From contig JAGGNK010008226.1 of the NCBI GenBank assembly GCA_017590115.1, positions 7,304,400-7,368,399 of the forward strand: a stretch of 64,000 nt of DNA. Reading direction: 5' to 3'. A model generated the notes under the pieces. It was not told where the DNA came from. It worked only from the letters and a program-made list of their open reading frames with translations, and made no database searches. Below are positions 11,901 to 21,940 of this stretch, one piece after another. Numbering within the stretch: the first letter of the stretch is position 1; each line of letters begins with the position of its first letter. Both the position numbers and the translations under genes were made by a program. The stretch is from Montifringilla adamsi (Eukaryota > Chordata > Aves > Passeriformes > Passeridae).

Positions 11901-14087
11901 TTTTTTTTCCTTAAAAGCATCCAGATCTCAAGACCAAAGCTTGGATATCTTTTTAATCATGGTCAGACTTTCCTCTAATGTCCACAGTCCTAATTTGCTG
12001 GGAACTTTAAGTAGCAGGAGCTCCATTCATTTGATTTAGGATTTTTATCAAGGAGAATAAGATCCAAACTGTAATTCCACAGGTCCCCTGCAAATAAGCC
12101 TTTGGAGTTACAGTGATCATTGATAAAAAAAGAGGAAGGAAATTTATTAACAAATAAAAATCTTAATATTTAGATATGTAGAAGAATATTTATGCCTTCT
12201 ACTTTTATAACCCATTGAAGAAGTTAATTTCAAATCAAGGATGCACAATGATGGATAAAAGAGTTTCCTATAATAACGGGAACTCATGTAAATGTAATCA
12301 CTGGAAGTTGTTTCAACTTCTTATAAAAGGAAATGGAAATAAAATATTGATTGTTTAATGATAACCAAAAAAAAAAAAAAAGAATAAAACAGAAAGAGGA
12401 GGGAGAGAGAATCCAAGGGGTTTTGCAAAGATACTTTTGCTTGACTTTTGGTGTAATTAGAGAAACTTCTTGCAGCATGGGGAAAACCGTGTGTCCAAGT
12501 GAACAGAGCTTGGAGGTACCAAATTCCAAATCCCATCTCAGAAGGAGGGATCTGACATGACTGAGTGGGACAGTGGGCAAACATGAGGGGGAAAAGGGTG
12601 ATGGAAAGCCTTGGAAAACATCTTTTCAGCAGCAAGACAGTTGCTTGTCCCTCTGGCTTGTCTTTAGTTGAATTTTCTGTGGCAGAAGGGAAAAAACCAA
12701 CACCCTTCATTAGCCTTGCAAATCCTGGCCTAGAAAGCCCCAGGGAGCTTGCTCCCAAGAAAAAGAATCCTTTGCACAATAACTGCACATTTCCAATCAG
12801 TCTTTTTGATCCCTGCTTTTGCTTATTCCCAAGAATCTGCCAAGTCTGTTGAACTTCCTCAGAGTGACCCTCCCATTTAATTCATGGGCCATTTTGTATT
12901 TACAGAGAGGTCAATAAAAGCTTTCCAGAGCTCCAAACCTCCCTGTAATGGTTGTCCTGAGCAATCCAGCCTGAAGAGCCCCAACAGGAAATTGGTAAAG
13001 CAGCAGCCAATTTCCTTTTGCTTTTTTACAGCCTTTTGGTCTTCCTGCTCTGTTCATATCCCCACTGCTGAATTATTCTAGAACTGGTGGGATATTTCCA
13101 GTGCCACATATGGAGGAGAGCTCAATTCACTCCCAGAATTTTATGTCAGTTTAATCAAACATTGGATTTATTTAATTAATAATAGATGTAAGGTAAAAGC
13201 AAAAGAGCAATGATGAAATTTGGTTTTGGCTCTGATTTTGTTTGTGTGACTTTGGACCAACTATTATACAGACCTTTCGGTCCTCTTGCTTAAAATTTGG
13301 GCAATGCCTATGGATTTTCCAGGCTGAGGTTGAGGAGCTTTGAAACCTTTGGGCATGGGGAGCAATGCAATGGGGTGATACCCTGAACTTCTGCCATCTG
13401 CTCCCATTTTTAAACATGGAAAAGAATATCTGTTATCGGGAAGAGTGCGGCCATGGCATTATGAAATATTTTAGTTAATAAACTCGCTTCACAAAGGCTG
13501 CAGCCACACTGGCAGTAACTCATTGGAACAGCTCTGCAGAGTGAATTGTTTGACACTGAGTACCAGATGTCCCCAGTAAATGTGTTTCCAGGTTGTTCCC
13601 TTCAGATGATGGCGAGTCTGGTCCTGCTGCCTGCAGCCCCATTACTGCCTGGAACACAGATTCCAGCATAGTCTCAGCCCAAAGAGATGCAGCCCTTGTG
13701 CTCCAAGGCAGCTGTGTGAGCCTGACCCCGTCAGGGAAACGGGGACACCTGGGACATGGCCTTCAAAAGCCACTCCCAACCCGACCTCCATCGATGGCCT
13801 GGAGGCACTGAGGGACTTCCCAGCCGCCTCTCCCACCGTCCCAGGAGAGCACTGAGGGCTAATTTGGATGCCTGGGCTGCCTGGCAGTGCCTGGGGAGTG
13901 TTTAGCATCTTGGAGAGCCCTGGCTGTCCGTGACAGCAAAGGTCCTGAGTGCCCAAACTAATCAGTGCTGATGGTGGAGGCACCTAATCCTGCACCTCCC
14001 TGAGCCTCCCTCTGGACTCTCAGTCTCAGACCTTTGTTTAAGATCCACAACTCCATGCAACCTTCTCCCAAAATAGGCACAAGGGAG
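8969..14087. other. Five-kilobase unique stretch, no gene seen
   Basis: No gene or repeat that I can support. Homopolymer runs occur at 9343-9357 (T15) and 12366-12381 (A-rich). A small CpG cluster lies at 9818-9850 (aatcgcgcgccag and ccgcggcc) next to AT-rich DNA. The 155-codon minus-strand frame at 12321-12788 is Phe- and Leu-rich at its end because it reads an A-rich tract in reverse, and it has no domain. The segment 13600-14060 is more GC-rich but contains no recognisable CR1. Confidence 0.5.
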
Positions 14088-14225
14088 GAAGGTGTTTAAG
14101 GAACAGCTGGATGTGGCACTCAGTACTCTGGGCTAGTTGACAACGTGGTGATCAGTCATAGGTGGGACTCGATGATCCCAGAGGTCCCTTCCAATCTATT
14201 CAGGGGTTCTGGGGTTCTGGTAAGA
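14088..14225 (+). mobile_element. CR1 LINE 3'-end fragment, older type
   Basis: 'gaaggtgtttaaggaacagc', 'tggatgtggcactcagt', 'ctagttgacaacgtggtg', 'ggactcgatgatcccagagg' and 'tcccttccaa' form a good plus-strand match to the 3' end of an older CR1 type. It ends in the tandem 'ggggttctggggttctgg', which corresponds to the short terminal tandem repeat typical of CR1 3' ends. It is 5'-truncated to about 140 bp. Confidence 0.88.
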
Positions 14226-14506
14226 CTAGCAGGGGGTGGTGGTCGTGTGTTCTCTGCTGTGACAACAATGATCACAGCACAAAGTTTTGGTCTCTGCTCT
14301 TGTAACTTTTCTGTTTTCTTCAATAGCTACTTGAAGCAAAATAAATGAAGGAATCCTTGAGCTTGGTCAGGGACCCCTTTGCCTCAAGGAAGTCTCCTAA
14401 ATCTCTGTATCCTTGTATATCTAGTCATAAGGATGTCCCTTTTTTCCCCTGAGAAGTAGAATGTTTCCAGCACAAGGAATATGCTTTTATCACAAACAGA
14501 TGAAAA

Positions 14507-14538
14507 AAATTGCTTGGAAAGTTACAGAGGCATTAAAC
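14507..14538 (+). repeat. 32-bp exact direct repeat, copy 1
   Basis: This copy (core tgcttggaaagttacagagg followed by cattaaac) is identical to 14947-14978. The two copies are 440 bp apart, start to start. Flanking similarity fades within a few bases on each side. The 408-bp segment between them does not match CR1 or any element I know. Possible causes are an unusually long target-site duplication, a template-switch duplication or the remains of paired terminal repeats. Confidence 0.8.
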
Positions 14539-14946
14539 TCTCCTTCCTTGGTTGGTGCAAACCCTTTTAAGCCTGAGCCTTTGTGTACCATGGACAGATG
14601 TTTTGGCCGTGTTTGGGAAGCATAAACCTCCCATTCTTGTTTTCCATCTGCCTGTGCCAGGTTCAGCTACAGGATAGGGACTTCTAGTCTGGGGTACCTT
14701 GACAAGAAGTAGGAACTTTGTGTGGGTGCAAAACTGTGTTTGAAATGACCAAAACTATTAATTTAAGAGTTGAGGACCCCAAGATTTCATCAAGATTAAG
14801 CATATGAATGGGAGTTTTGATGTCTAAGATTTAGACTTGGCCACTCCAGACATCCCAGTTCCTGCACCTGTGTCCATGTTTTGTCCTATTATTCTAAATT
14901 ATATCTTTGCTGTTGCTCAAGGCATGGATGTTACTGTAGATCGTAG

Positions 14947-14978
14947 AAATTGCTTGGAAAGTTACAGAGGCATTAAAC
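14947..14978 (+). repeat. 32-bp exact direct repeat, copy 2
   Basis: Second copy of the direct repeat at 14507-14538, in the same orientation. The perfect identity over 32 bp in non-repetitive DNA cannot be chance in a window of this size and implies a fairly recent event, or selection on both copies. Confidence 0.8.
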
Positions 14979-15276
14979 CTCTGTAGAGGAAGTGCTGTGA
15001 CAACAACTTTTCCTTACCCACAGGACACTGTTTTCTCACTATTGCCAGGTCCCTTTGTCTTTAGACTGACACATTTTCCACTCATTTTGTGGAAATCAAG
15101 AATATACAAAACTGAGATTATTAAAGAAAAAGAATATGGTGGAGCAATACCATTGGTATTAATTTTGTGTCATGCGCAAATAAAACTCAAGGTCATATCT
15201 GAAGTTTTCCTGCAGCACTCAAGGCCTTCGGTCCTTTGGTTCTGACTTTTGAAGCCCGAGAAGAAAACAGAAACTG

Positions 15277-15300
15277 GAATAATCACAGTTGTGATTATTC
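15277..15300. repeat. Compact perfect inverted repeat (11-bp arms)
   Basis: Arms gaataatcaca and tgtgattattc are exact reverse complements around a 2-base centre. The AT-rich palindrome could be a dimeric transcription-factor site or simply a cruciform-prone sequence. No RNA gene surrounds it and the loop is too short for a microRNA precursor. Confidence 0.75.
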
Positions 15301-18055
15301 ACTTATGGAAGGAAAGGAAGCACAACCAAGCCTCTCACATGAAGGAGATTGCAGCCACAAAGTCTTAAAGGATTGGGTTACCTGTCTTGTCTCGTGTTGT
15401 CTTTTGTGCTAGTTATGTATTGCTTCAAAGGTACAAAAATAACAGCTCTCATGTCTGAAATATTTTCCTTAGTTTTGCCTCTTGGTCATAAAAAGTAATC
15501 TGATCTTTTTTTTTCTTGTGAGGTTTCTTGTAGGTTTTTGCTCTTCTTTGTGTCTTCAGCCTTGAGTTTAATTTTTGTCAGTTAACCTCCTGCCTCAAAC
15601 ACAGATTTTCTCTTCAGGCTACCACTTTGATTCCTCTCGTCAATCCCAAACTTAGCAAAACTATGGATGTGCATATTATTTTGTTCATAATTATCAAGTT
15701 TATTCTCTCTTTTTTTTTCCTCCCTCTCTCTTTACCCCTTCAGGATCTTTCTGGCAAGGATTTCACTCTCCTGGGTTTCAAAGCTGCGAGAATTACAATT
15801 CACTCCGAGTTCAAGCCTTTGTTTAAGACAATGTCCTCAGGGTTATGGGGTATGTTAAATGGCAGAAGAAAAACTCCGGCTCTGGGTCTCCTGTTTGGCT
15901 GTTTTGTGTCAGGTGGGTCATGGAATATCTACTCCTGTCTCACTTTGACACCCAGATGGATTTCACAGAAGCCACTTCTGCAGCCAGGGGGATTTTGGTG
16001 AGATTTCCCTTTGGTTTTGGCCATGGTGAAGCATCAGGCCCTCCCATGTGTCCTAAAACTCTAGGATTATCACCACTCCTTTATATATTCCATTTTAAGG
16101 CAAGGGCTGGGGCATGGCTCAGCCAATTCTAATCCTGGCCCTGAATGAGGTTGATCCCTGTGAAGAGGAATGTGGGGGAACACCCCACAGCTCTGGTTCT
16201 TGCCATTGCATGTGTGGATTTTAGTGGTCTCTATTGCTGCTACAAAGAGAATTTTTTTTTTTCATATATTATCGCCTTTTTTTCCCCACACCTTGTAGCT
16301 GAAAGAGTTTGTAGTAGCACTTGTTGACACCTGGAAAGAAGAACAGTCTCTACCAAGCTGGCAGCTTGCTCATCTCAGGGATTGCCAGGGGACCATGCCA
16401 AGGGATTCCCAGTTTTTAGGGACCCTACTTCAGCTCTCACACCACGCACATCTCCTTATATCAGCATGTGCAGGAGGGGTTGAGCTGAGCCTGGCAGCAA
16501 TATCCTCTCACTTGTGACACCTCAGCTCCCAGGATTTCTGCTCAAGGAGCCCCTGGTGCTGCCTCACTCCTGGCACTGGAATGAAGATGCAGTGAGCAGC
16601 ATATCCTGGCTTTCCAGGCTGGATGAGCCTTTCCCATTTCATTTTAAGGAAAAAATTCTGATAGGGTATTTTCTCCCATCACAAAAAATATCAACATTTA
16701 TGAAATGGGAGCAAACTGTTTAAATTTTTTATAGACTGAAAAGATAAAGCTTTGGCCAGCTCCAGTCAAATTTCCCTGGTTCCCCATAAGAAAATGAATT
16801 GGAGTGGAAAAGCGTGGTTGTCCTCAGTGCTGCACGGAGAAGCCATCAACCTGTTCCCTGCAGTCCCACCTTGTCACTTCAGTATGCATGGGAATCCAAG
16901 GTGGATCTTTATAGGTCCATATTTCCATGACCTCTGGTGTTCTTCCCCACTTTTGCTGGTTTATTTTGTTACCTGGATACAGCTCTGAGGCCGGTGGCAC
17001 TTGGAAAAGCTATTGCTGGTGCAGGCTCCAATTGCAGCTCTGATGAAGGAGATGAGATAAAGCTCTCTTCTCATCTGAGCATCGCCAGCACAATAAGGGC
17101 TGATGAAGAAATGCAAAGAGCATTGCAAAACACCATTTATTACTCTTTTCAGTGGTGGTGAGTACTCCAAATGAATCCCTGGACAGCTGAACTTTCACAC
17201 AGTTGATGCTGTTGGGACATCAGCAGGCTGTAGTCACTCCGTTCCCTTCTGTCCCTGAATCCCTAATAAAAAGGAACACCCAGATTTAGCCTGGAATTTG
17301 TTTTAATCAAATACTTGTGTCTTATAGCCGGGATTTAAAATAATCACCATCCAGTGTTAAGGAATACGACATGGCATACTGGAAAACATTCCCAAGTTCT
17401 TTGGAATGTGATCACCAAGGAGTTCATTTTCTGCAAGGTCTTAAAAATACAGCCATGTAGTAAAAAAACTTTATTTCATTGTCTGGCTATTCCTCCAAGT
17501 CCCTTCCTTCCTGGAATGTTTATTAAATGTAGTTCCATGCCGTCTGTAAGTATATATATATACACAGAAATATATACATACATTGTTCTCTTACCTCAGA
17601 AGGCTGGGTGGGCTGCCAGTTGCAGCCTAGATTTTAGATTTTAGCTGGTACAGATGCTGGAATTTTGCTGTGTGCTAAGATGTGACAGAACAAGTTTGCT
17701 CTTCCTGTGGGTGGTTTCCCTCCCTGCTGCTGCCACTGAATAGCAGCCGTACCTTGTGCTGATCAAAATACACTGAATCTCTCTTCTTTTTCTTTTTCCC
17801 ATTATTTTTAGTGGGTTTTTTTCCCTTTTTTTACCGAGAGCACACAATATTGACTTGAGGATTCCAACACAGCTGCCTGGCAGTGTTAATCAATGCTCTC
17901 TGCTTGCTCACATCGTACTGCCAGCGTTAGATCATGGTGACAAGAGCAGAACAAGCTCGCTGCAGCCTTGGAGTAAATGATCACTCTGCCCGTCACTGGG
18001 AGCTGCCTTTGGAGCAAATATTGCTGCCTGCATGGTAGAAATAAAACAGTAACTG

Positions 18056-18348
18056 CTCTTCTCTTCTCTTCTCTTCTCTCCTCTCCTCTCCTCTCCTCTT
18101 CTTTCCCTTTTTCCCTTTCTCTTTTCCCCTTCCCCTCTTCTCTCCTCTCCTCTCCTCTCCTCTCCTCTCCTCTCCTCTCCTTTCCCTTTTCCCCTTTTTC
18201 CCTTTCCCTTTTTTCCCTTTCTCCCTTCCCCTTTCACCTTTCCCTTCCTCTCTTTTCCCTTTTTCCCTTTTTCCTTTCCCTTTCCCTTTTTTCCCCTTTT
18301 CCCTTTCCCCCCCTTTTTCCCCCTTTTTTTCCCCTTTCCTTTCCCCTC
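18056..18348. repeat. Polypyrimidine/polypurine tract
   Basis: Over 293 bp the plus strand contains only C and T except one A at 18236; the first 180 bp are pure pyrimidine. It consists of (CTCTT)n and (CTCTC/TCTCC)n near the start, grading to irregular CCCTTT blocks. Long homopurine-homopyrimidine mirror-like tracts can form triplex (H-DNA) and are often unstable and hard to sequence. The Ser/Phe/Leu- and Gly/Lys/Arg-rich frames read from it are artefacts of composition. Confidence 0.97.
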
Positions 18349-21300
18349 GAATCATCAACTCTCCATTGTTTCACCCTTCTTGCTGGTGGTTCTGTTAGAT
18401 CCTCGCTTGTTACATCTCAAAATTGAATAAAACCCTCCTTTGTGCTGACAACTTCATTGTACTCAGCGTTCAAAATATCAAAGGCTGAATGCTAAATGTT
18501 CCTAATGCAAAGTGTCAAGAGTGCAGTCTGGGATAATAGAATACATGTCTTGCAAACTTGCACTTTAATATGGCAAACTACTTGGTCAGCAAGCAAATTA
18601 ATTCATTTATGATCTGATATTATTGCCAGCAGTGGGTCAGCTTGTGCAGGCAGCTCTGTTGAATTTTGCTGCTGCTGCTCAGTGTCTGCTCTGTTTGTAG
18701 ATGCCTCCCAGAAAATGAGTGTTTGGGATATAATTTCAGTAATTCCCCTTCTATATATCACTTCACCTTGTTTTTTAATAATATTTTTCCAAGCGCATCT
18801 CCATTGTTCAAAGGGACCAAACCCCATTTGCTGCAATTATCTGGTTATCCTTTGGAAATTCCAGTTGTTGTGCTGCATGAATTGATTGTGCAGATGTTTA
18901 AAACACGAACAGATGAATCCAGTGAAATGTTGTCAGCGGTGTGTTGTCTCCCACAGTTCCACAAAGAAACCTGAACATATTTTCTGGCAGAGCTGCTCAT
19001 TTTCCCAGGGCGGATATTTGCAATCCTACCTCTGTAGTTTGTGAATATCGAAATGAATGGTAAATATTAACCTCTGAGAGCTAGAATAATGTGAAAAATT
19101 ACGAAAGTAAATGTTAGCAGAAATATCTGTTACGCGGGCAAAGAGAGAGACAGCACTGAAAGGATTTATGTTATTTTTTGAGTCTTGGCTTGTACAGGAA
19201 AGTTGTGAATCTTTCGATTGAAAGGAAAGGAAGGTCCAATTTTTCAAAAGCAGCCTTGAAGGTTTGTTTTTCAGAGTTCAGTGACCTGATTGAAAGAACA
19301 GCCCTCTGTAAAAATAATTATGGAAGAGGGGGAAAAAAAGAAAATACTTGACATACTGTAAAAGTTATAACTGCAAACAGATTTTCATTCTCTTGTACAA
19401 AAAAAGAAAACAAAAAAAAAAACCAACAAAACAACCCAACTCCAAAAACAAATGGTGAACCAATTTTATTGTTCTCTTTTTTACAGGAAAAATGGCTTGG
19501 TGACCCTTTTGGCTGTGTCCTCCTTGATTGATACTCCTTATGAGGAGCACACATCTGTAACTTATTTTTTCATCTCTCAAAGATGTCTCAGAGATGAGTA
19601 TATTGAGGTCCTGAGTGATGCCAGAATGAGGTCAAAAATCCTTTGCTAAAACAAATACCTGTAAGTGAAATAGTTTGGAAGTATTTACAGAACAGTTTTT
19701 TAAAACAGAGATGCAACACTGATTTTCTGGAGATGAACTTTAGCTTTTGAGCATGATGAGTGTCTGATTAGGATATTTCTCAGAGAAACACCTGTTCCAC
19801 CACTACTCTGCTTTTAGGTGATTTTCAACAATAAATTGATGTGAAATTGAAGTGACAAAAGATATTCTGGTCCCTTCCATTAGATGGGATTCTTCCTGTT
19901 GTCCTAAAACATTGCCAAATCCATCTCTGCTCCTTTACTGCATCCATGGGCACAAAATACCTCATCTGCCTCAGCACATTTCAAACCCTCAGCTGGCTTA
20001 GCTGAGCTGCTGCAGCAAAAAAAAGTTGGAGATGAACTCGTAGCCCATGACAGAACGTCATCTCCACTACTGCCTGCTCCTTTACGGGCAGCCTGGTGGT
20101 CTTCCTGCCACAGCCATCTCCGTGTCATCCATTTCCTTTGTCCCGTCCCAGAAGCAGCATCAGCAGAAACACACTGCAAGATCACACTGGGCTGGAAGCC
20201 AATGCAGATTTATGTCGTTGGGTTGGTTTTTCTTTCCTTTGTGAGCTGCCTTTGATTTAAAGAGCAGCTTTTTATCACGGCTGAGGTGTTGATCTAGGGA
20301 CCAGGGCTTGGCAGAGGGCTCCTGCTGACTGGCCCCTGGCAGGACATTTGGCCCAAACTCTGCTCGTGTGCTGGGTTCCTGCCTGTTTAAAATCCATTTG
20401 ATACTCTCTTCTCCTTGGAAATTGTCACTGAGGGAGGGTTTGGCTCGGTTTATTTTGTCATCGATGGTGATTCCCAGCTTCTCATGTGTGAACCTTTTCT
20501 GGCAGGAGGTGTTGCAGGATGGGAGCTCAGTGTCCCAGTACAGTGGGGTAGGGATGCTCCCCACCTTCAGGGTGATCAGGACAACCCCTCTAACCACCAG
20601 TAGTCGACTTAGGGTTCAAATGGTTAATATTGGTTTTGTGAGTGCTAATCACATCACCAGCTAATTTGCAATTGGAGGATAATTTCACATTCCACTGGGT
20701 TGGGTCTAAAGTTCTTGCAGCTGAACCAATCTTAAGTCTAACTTTTTCCTGAAGTATTCTATCAAGGCAAATTTGTTCAGGTTCCACCAGAGTGAAAGCA
20801 CTGAGCAGCAACCAACTTAGAGCAGCTCTGGGGGTTGGCTACCAAGGCTCCACATCTGCAAGTGTTCATCTGCCTGCTGTCCCCAGCCCTTGCTGTCCCC
20901 AGCCTTTGCTGTTGTGGTGTTGTTTTGTCATTAACATTAATCGTGTCTTTAGACGCGCACTCCGTGTTTAATATTAATCACTACGGTTTGTACATTGACT
21001 TTCCCTTTTTGCTCGTGGCTGTGGGGTGCTCAGAGGCCCTGAGCACATCCTTCCCCCTCAGCCAGTGAGGCAGAAGGAGGGAAGTGCATTAGGAGCCCCC
21101 TGAGGAGGAGGCACAGCGCTTAAAGGACAGAGATGCTCCTTGGGCGTGGTGGCGGGGAAGCGCGGCTGTTTGGGGGGGTTTGGGATGCTTTAGGGGCAGT
21201 GCTTGTGCTTCCCGTGCTGCCCAGCATGTCCTTCCTCCCTGTGGAACATCCCAGGGCAGGTTCTTCATTAATCAGGATCAAAACTTCCCAGGGAAGTGGA

Positions 21301-21940
21301 GTCAGGGGTGGGACCATGCTGTGAGGTCCTGCTGGTCCATCAGGAGTGGGAAACCTTGTCTGGTCTGGAGAGGTGCAGGCTCTGCATGGATCCAGGGGAT
21401 GGTAAATTCCTGTGTTTTTGTAGGCAATATGTCCTGTTAGGAAAAATTTCACATGTTTCTCACCTGCTCCTCCTCCTCATCAAACCAACCTCCACACAGA
21501 GGGAAAGGCACAGAATGACTTTAACTCATTTATTGTCACTTCACTGAATGACAATTCATTTAGTTGCCAGCACAGACTAACACGAGATGTCAGAGTTGCT
21601 CTTCAGACAACAGAGACCTTGGATTATTGTCTTTTAGATACTTACACTGTGATTAAATCCACAATAAAGCATTATTCCTGATTATGGCTTGGGCTGTTAT
21701 TTCATTTGGGATTTTTTTCTCAGGTGTTTGCCAGGTTCTCCTTCCCTTGGGATGCAAAGGACACGTGTGGGGTCTCTGGCCCCACTGCCAGGAAGCTTTA
21801 ACCCCTCTCCCATCCCACACCCCCCAAAGAAGGTGCTGGAAGTGCCACTGCTGACAGTGACTTCCACAAACCACAGGGAAAAGCCCAGAGCTGAGATGTC
21901 TATTAAATACAGTTCAAACACCACACCAGATCCTTTATGA
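18349..21940. other. Unique DNA with one exon-like segment
   Basis: No gene supported. The segments 18430-18600 and 18970-19300 are AT-rich, repeat-free and would be reasonable conserved-element candidates. An exon-like segment with acceptor and donor lies at 19487-19660 (see findings). Short A-rich runs occur at 19330-19430. The frames at 19904-20185 and 20160-20597 on the minus strand show no recognisable domain. Confidence 0.5.

Larger units (their letters stand above)
14226..18055. other. Unique DNA with direct repeat, palindrome and exon-like segment
   Basis: No gene supported. The stretch contains the 32-bp exact direct repeat pair (14507, 14947), the 24-bp palindrome at 15277-15300 and an exon-like segment at 15744-15849, each described separately. 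A short (TA)n run lies at 17550-17580. Open frames at 15627-16001 and 15845-16132 have no recognised domain. Confidence 0.5.

Noticed and set aside
12321..12788. 155-codon minus-strand frame
   Set aside because: The end is a low-complexity Phe/Leu run from an A-rich tract; the rest has no recognisable similarity and an overlapping frame exists beside it.
14226..15420. Solo LTR or endogenous retrovirus
   Set aside because: I found no TG...CA-bounded paired terminal repeats, primer-binding site, polypurine tract or gag/pol remnant; only the 32-bp direct repeat stands out.
17932..18426. Ser/Phe/Leu-rich and Gly/Lys/Arg-rich frames
   Set aside because: Direct translation of the polypyrimidine tract and its complement.
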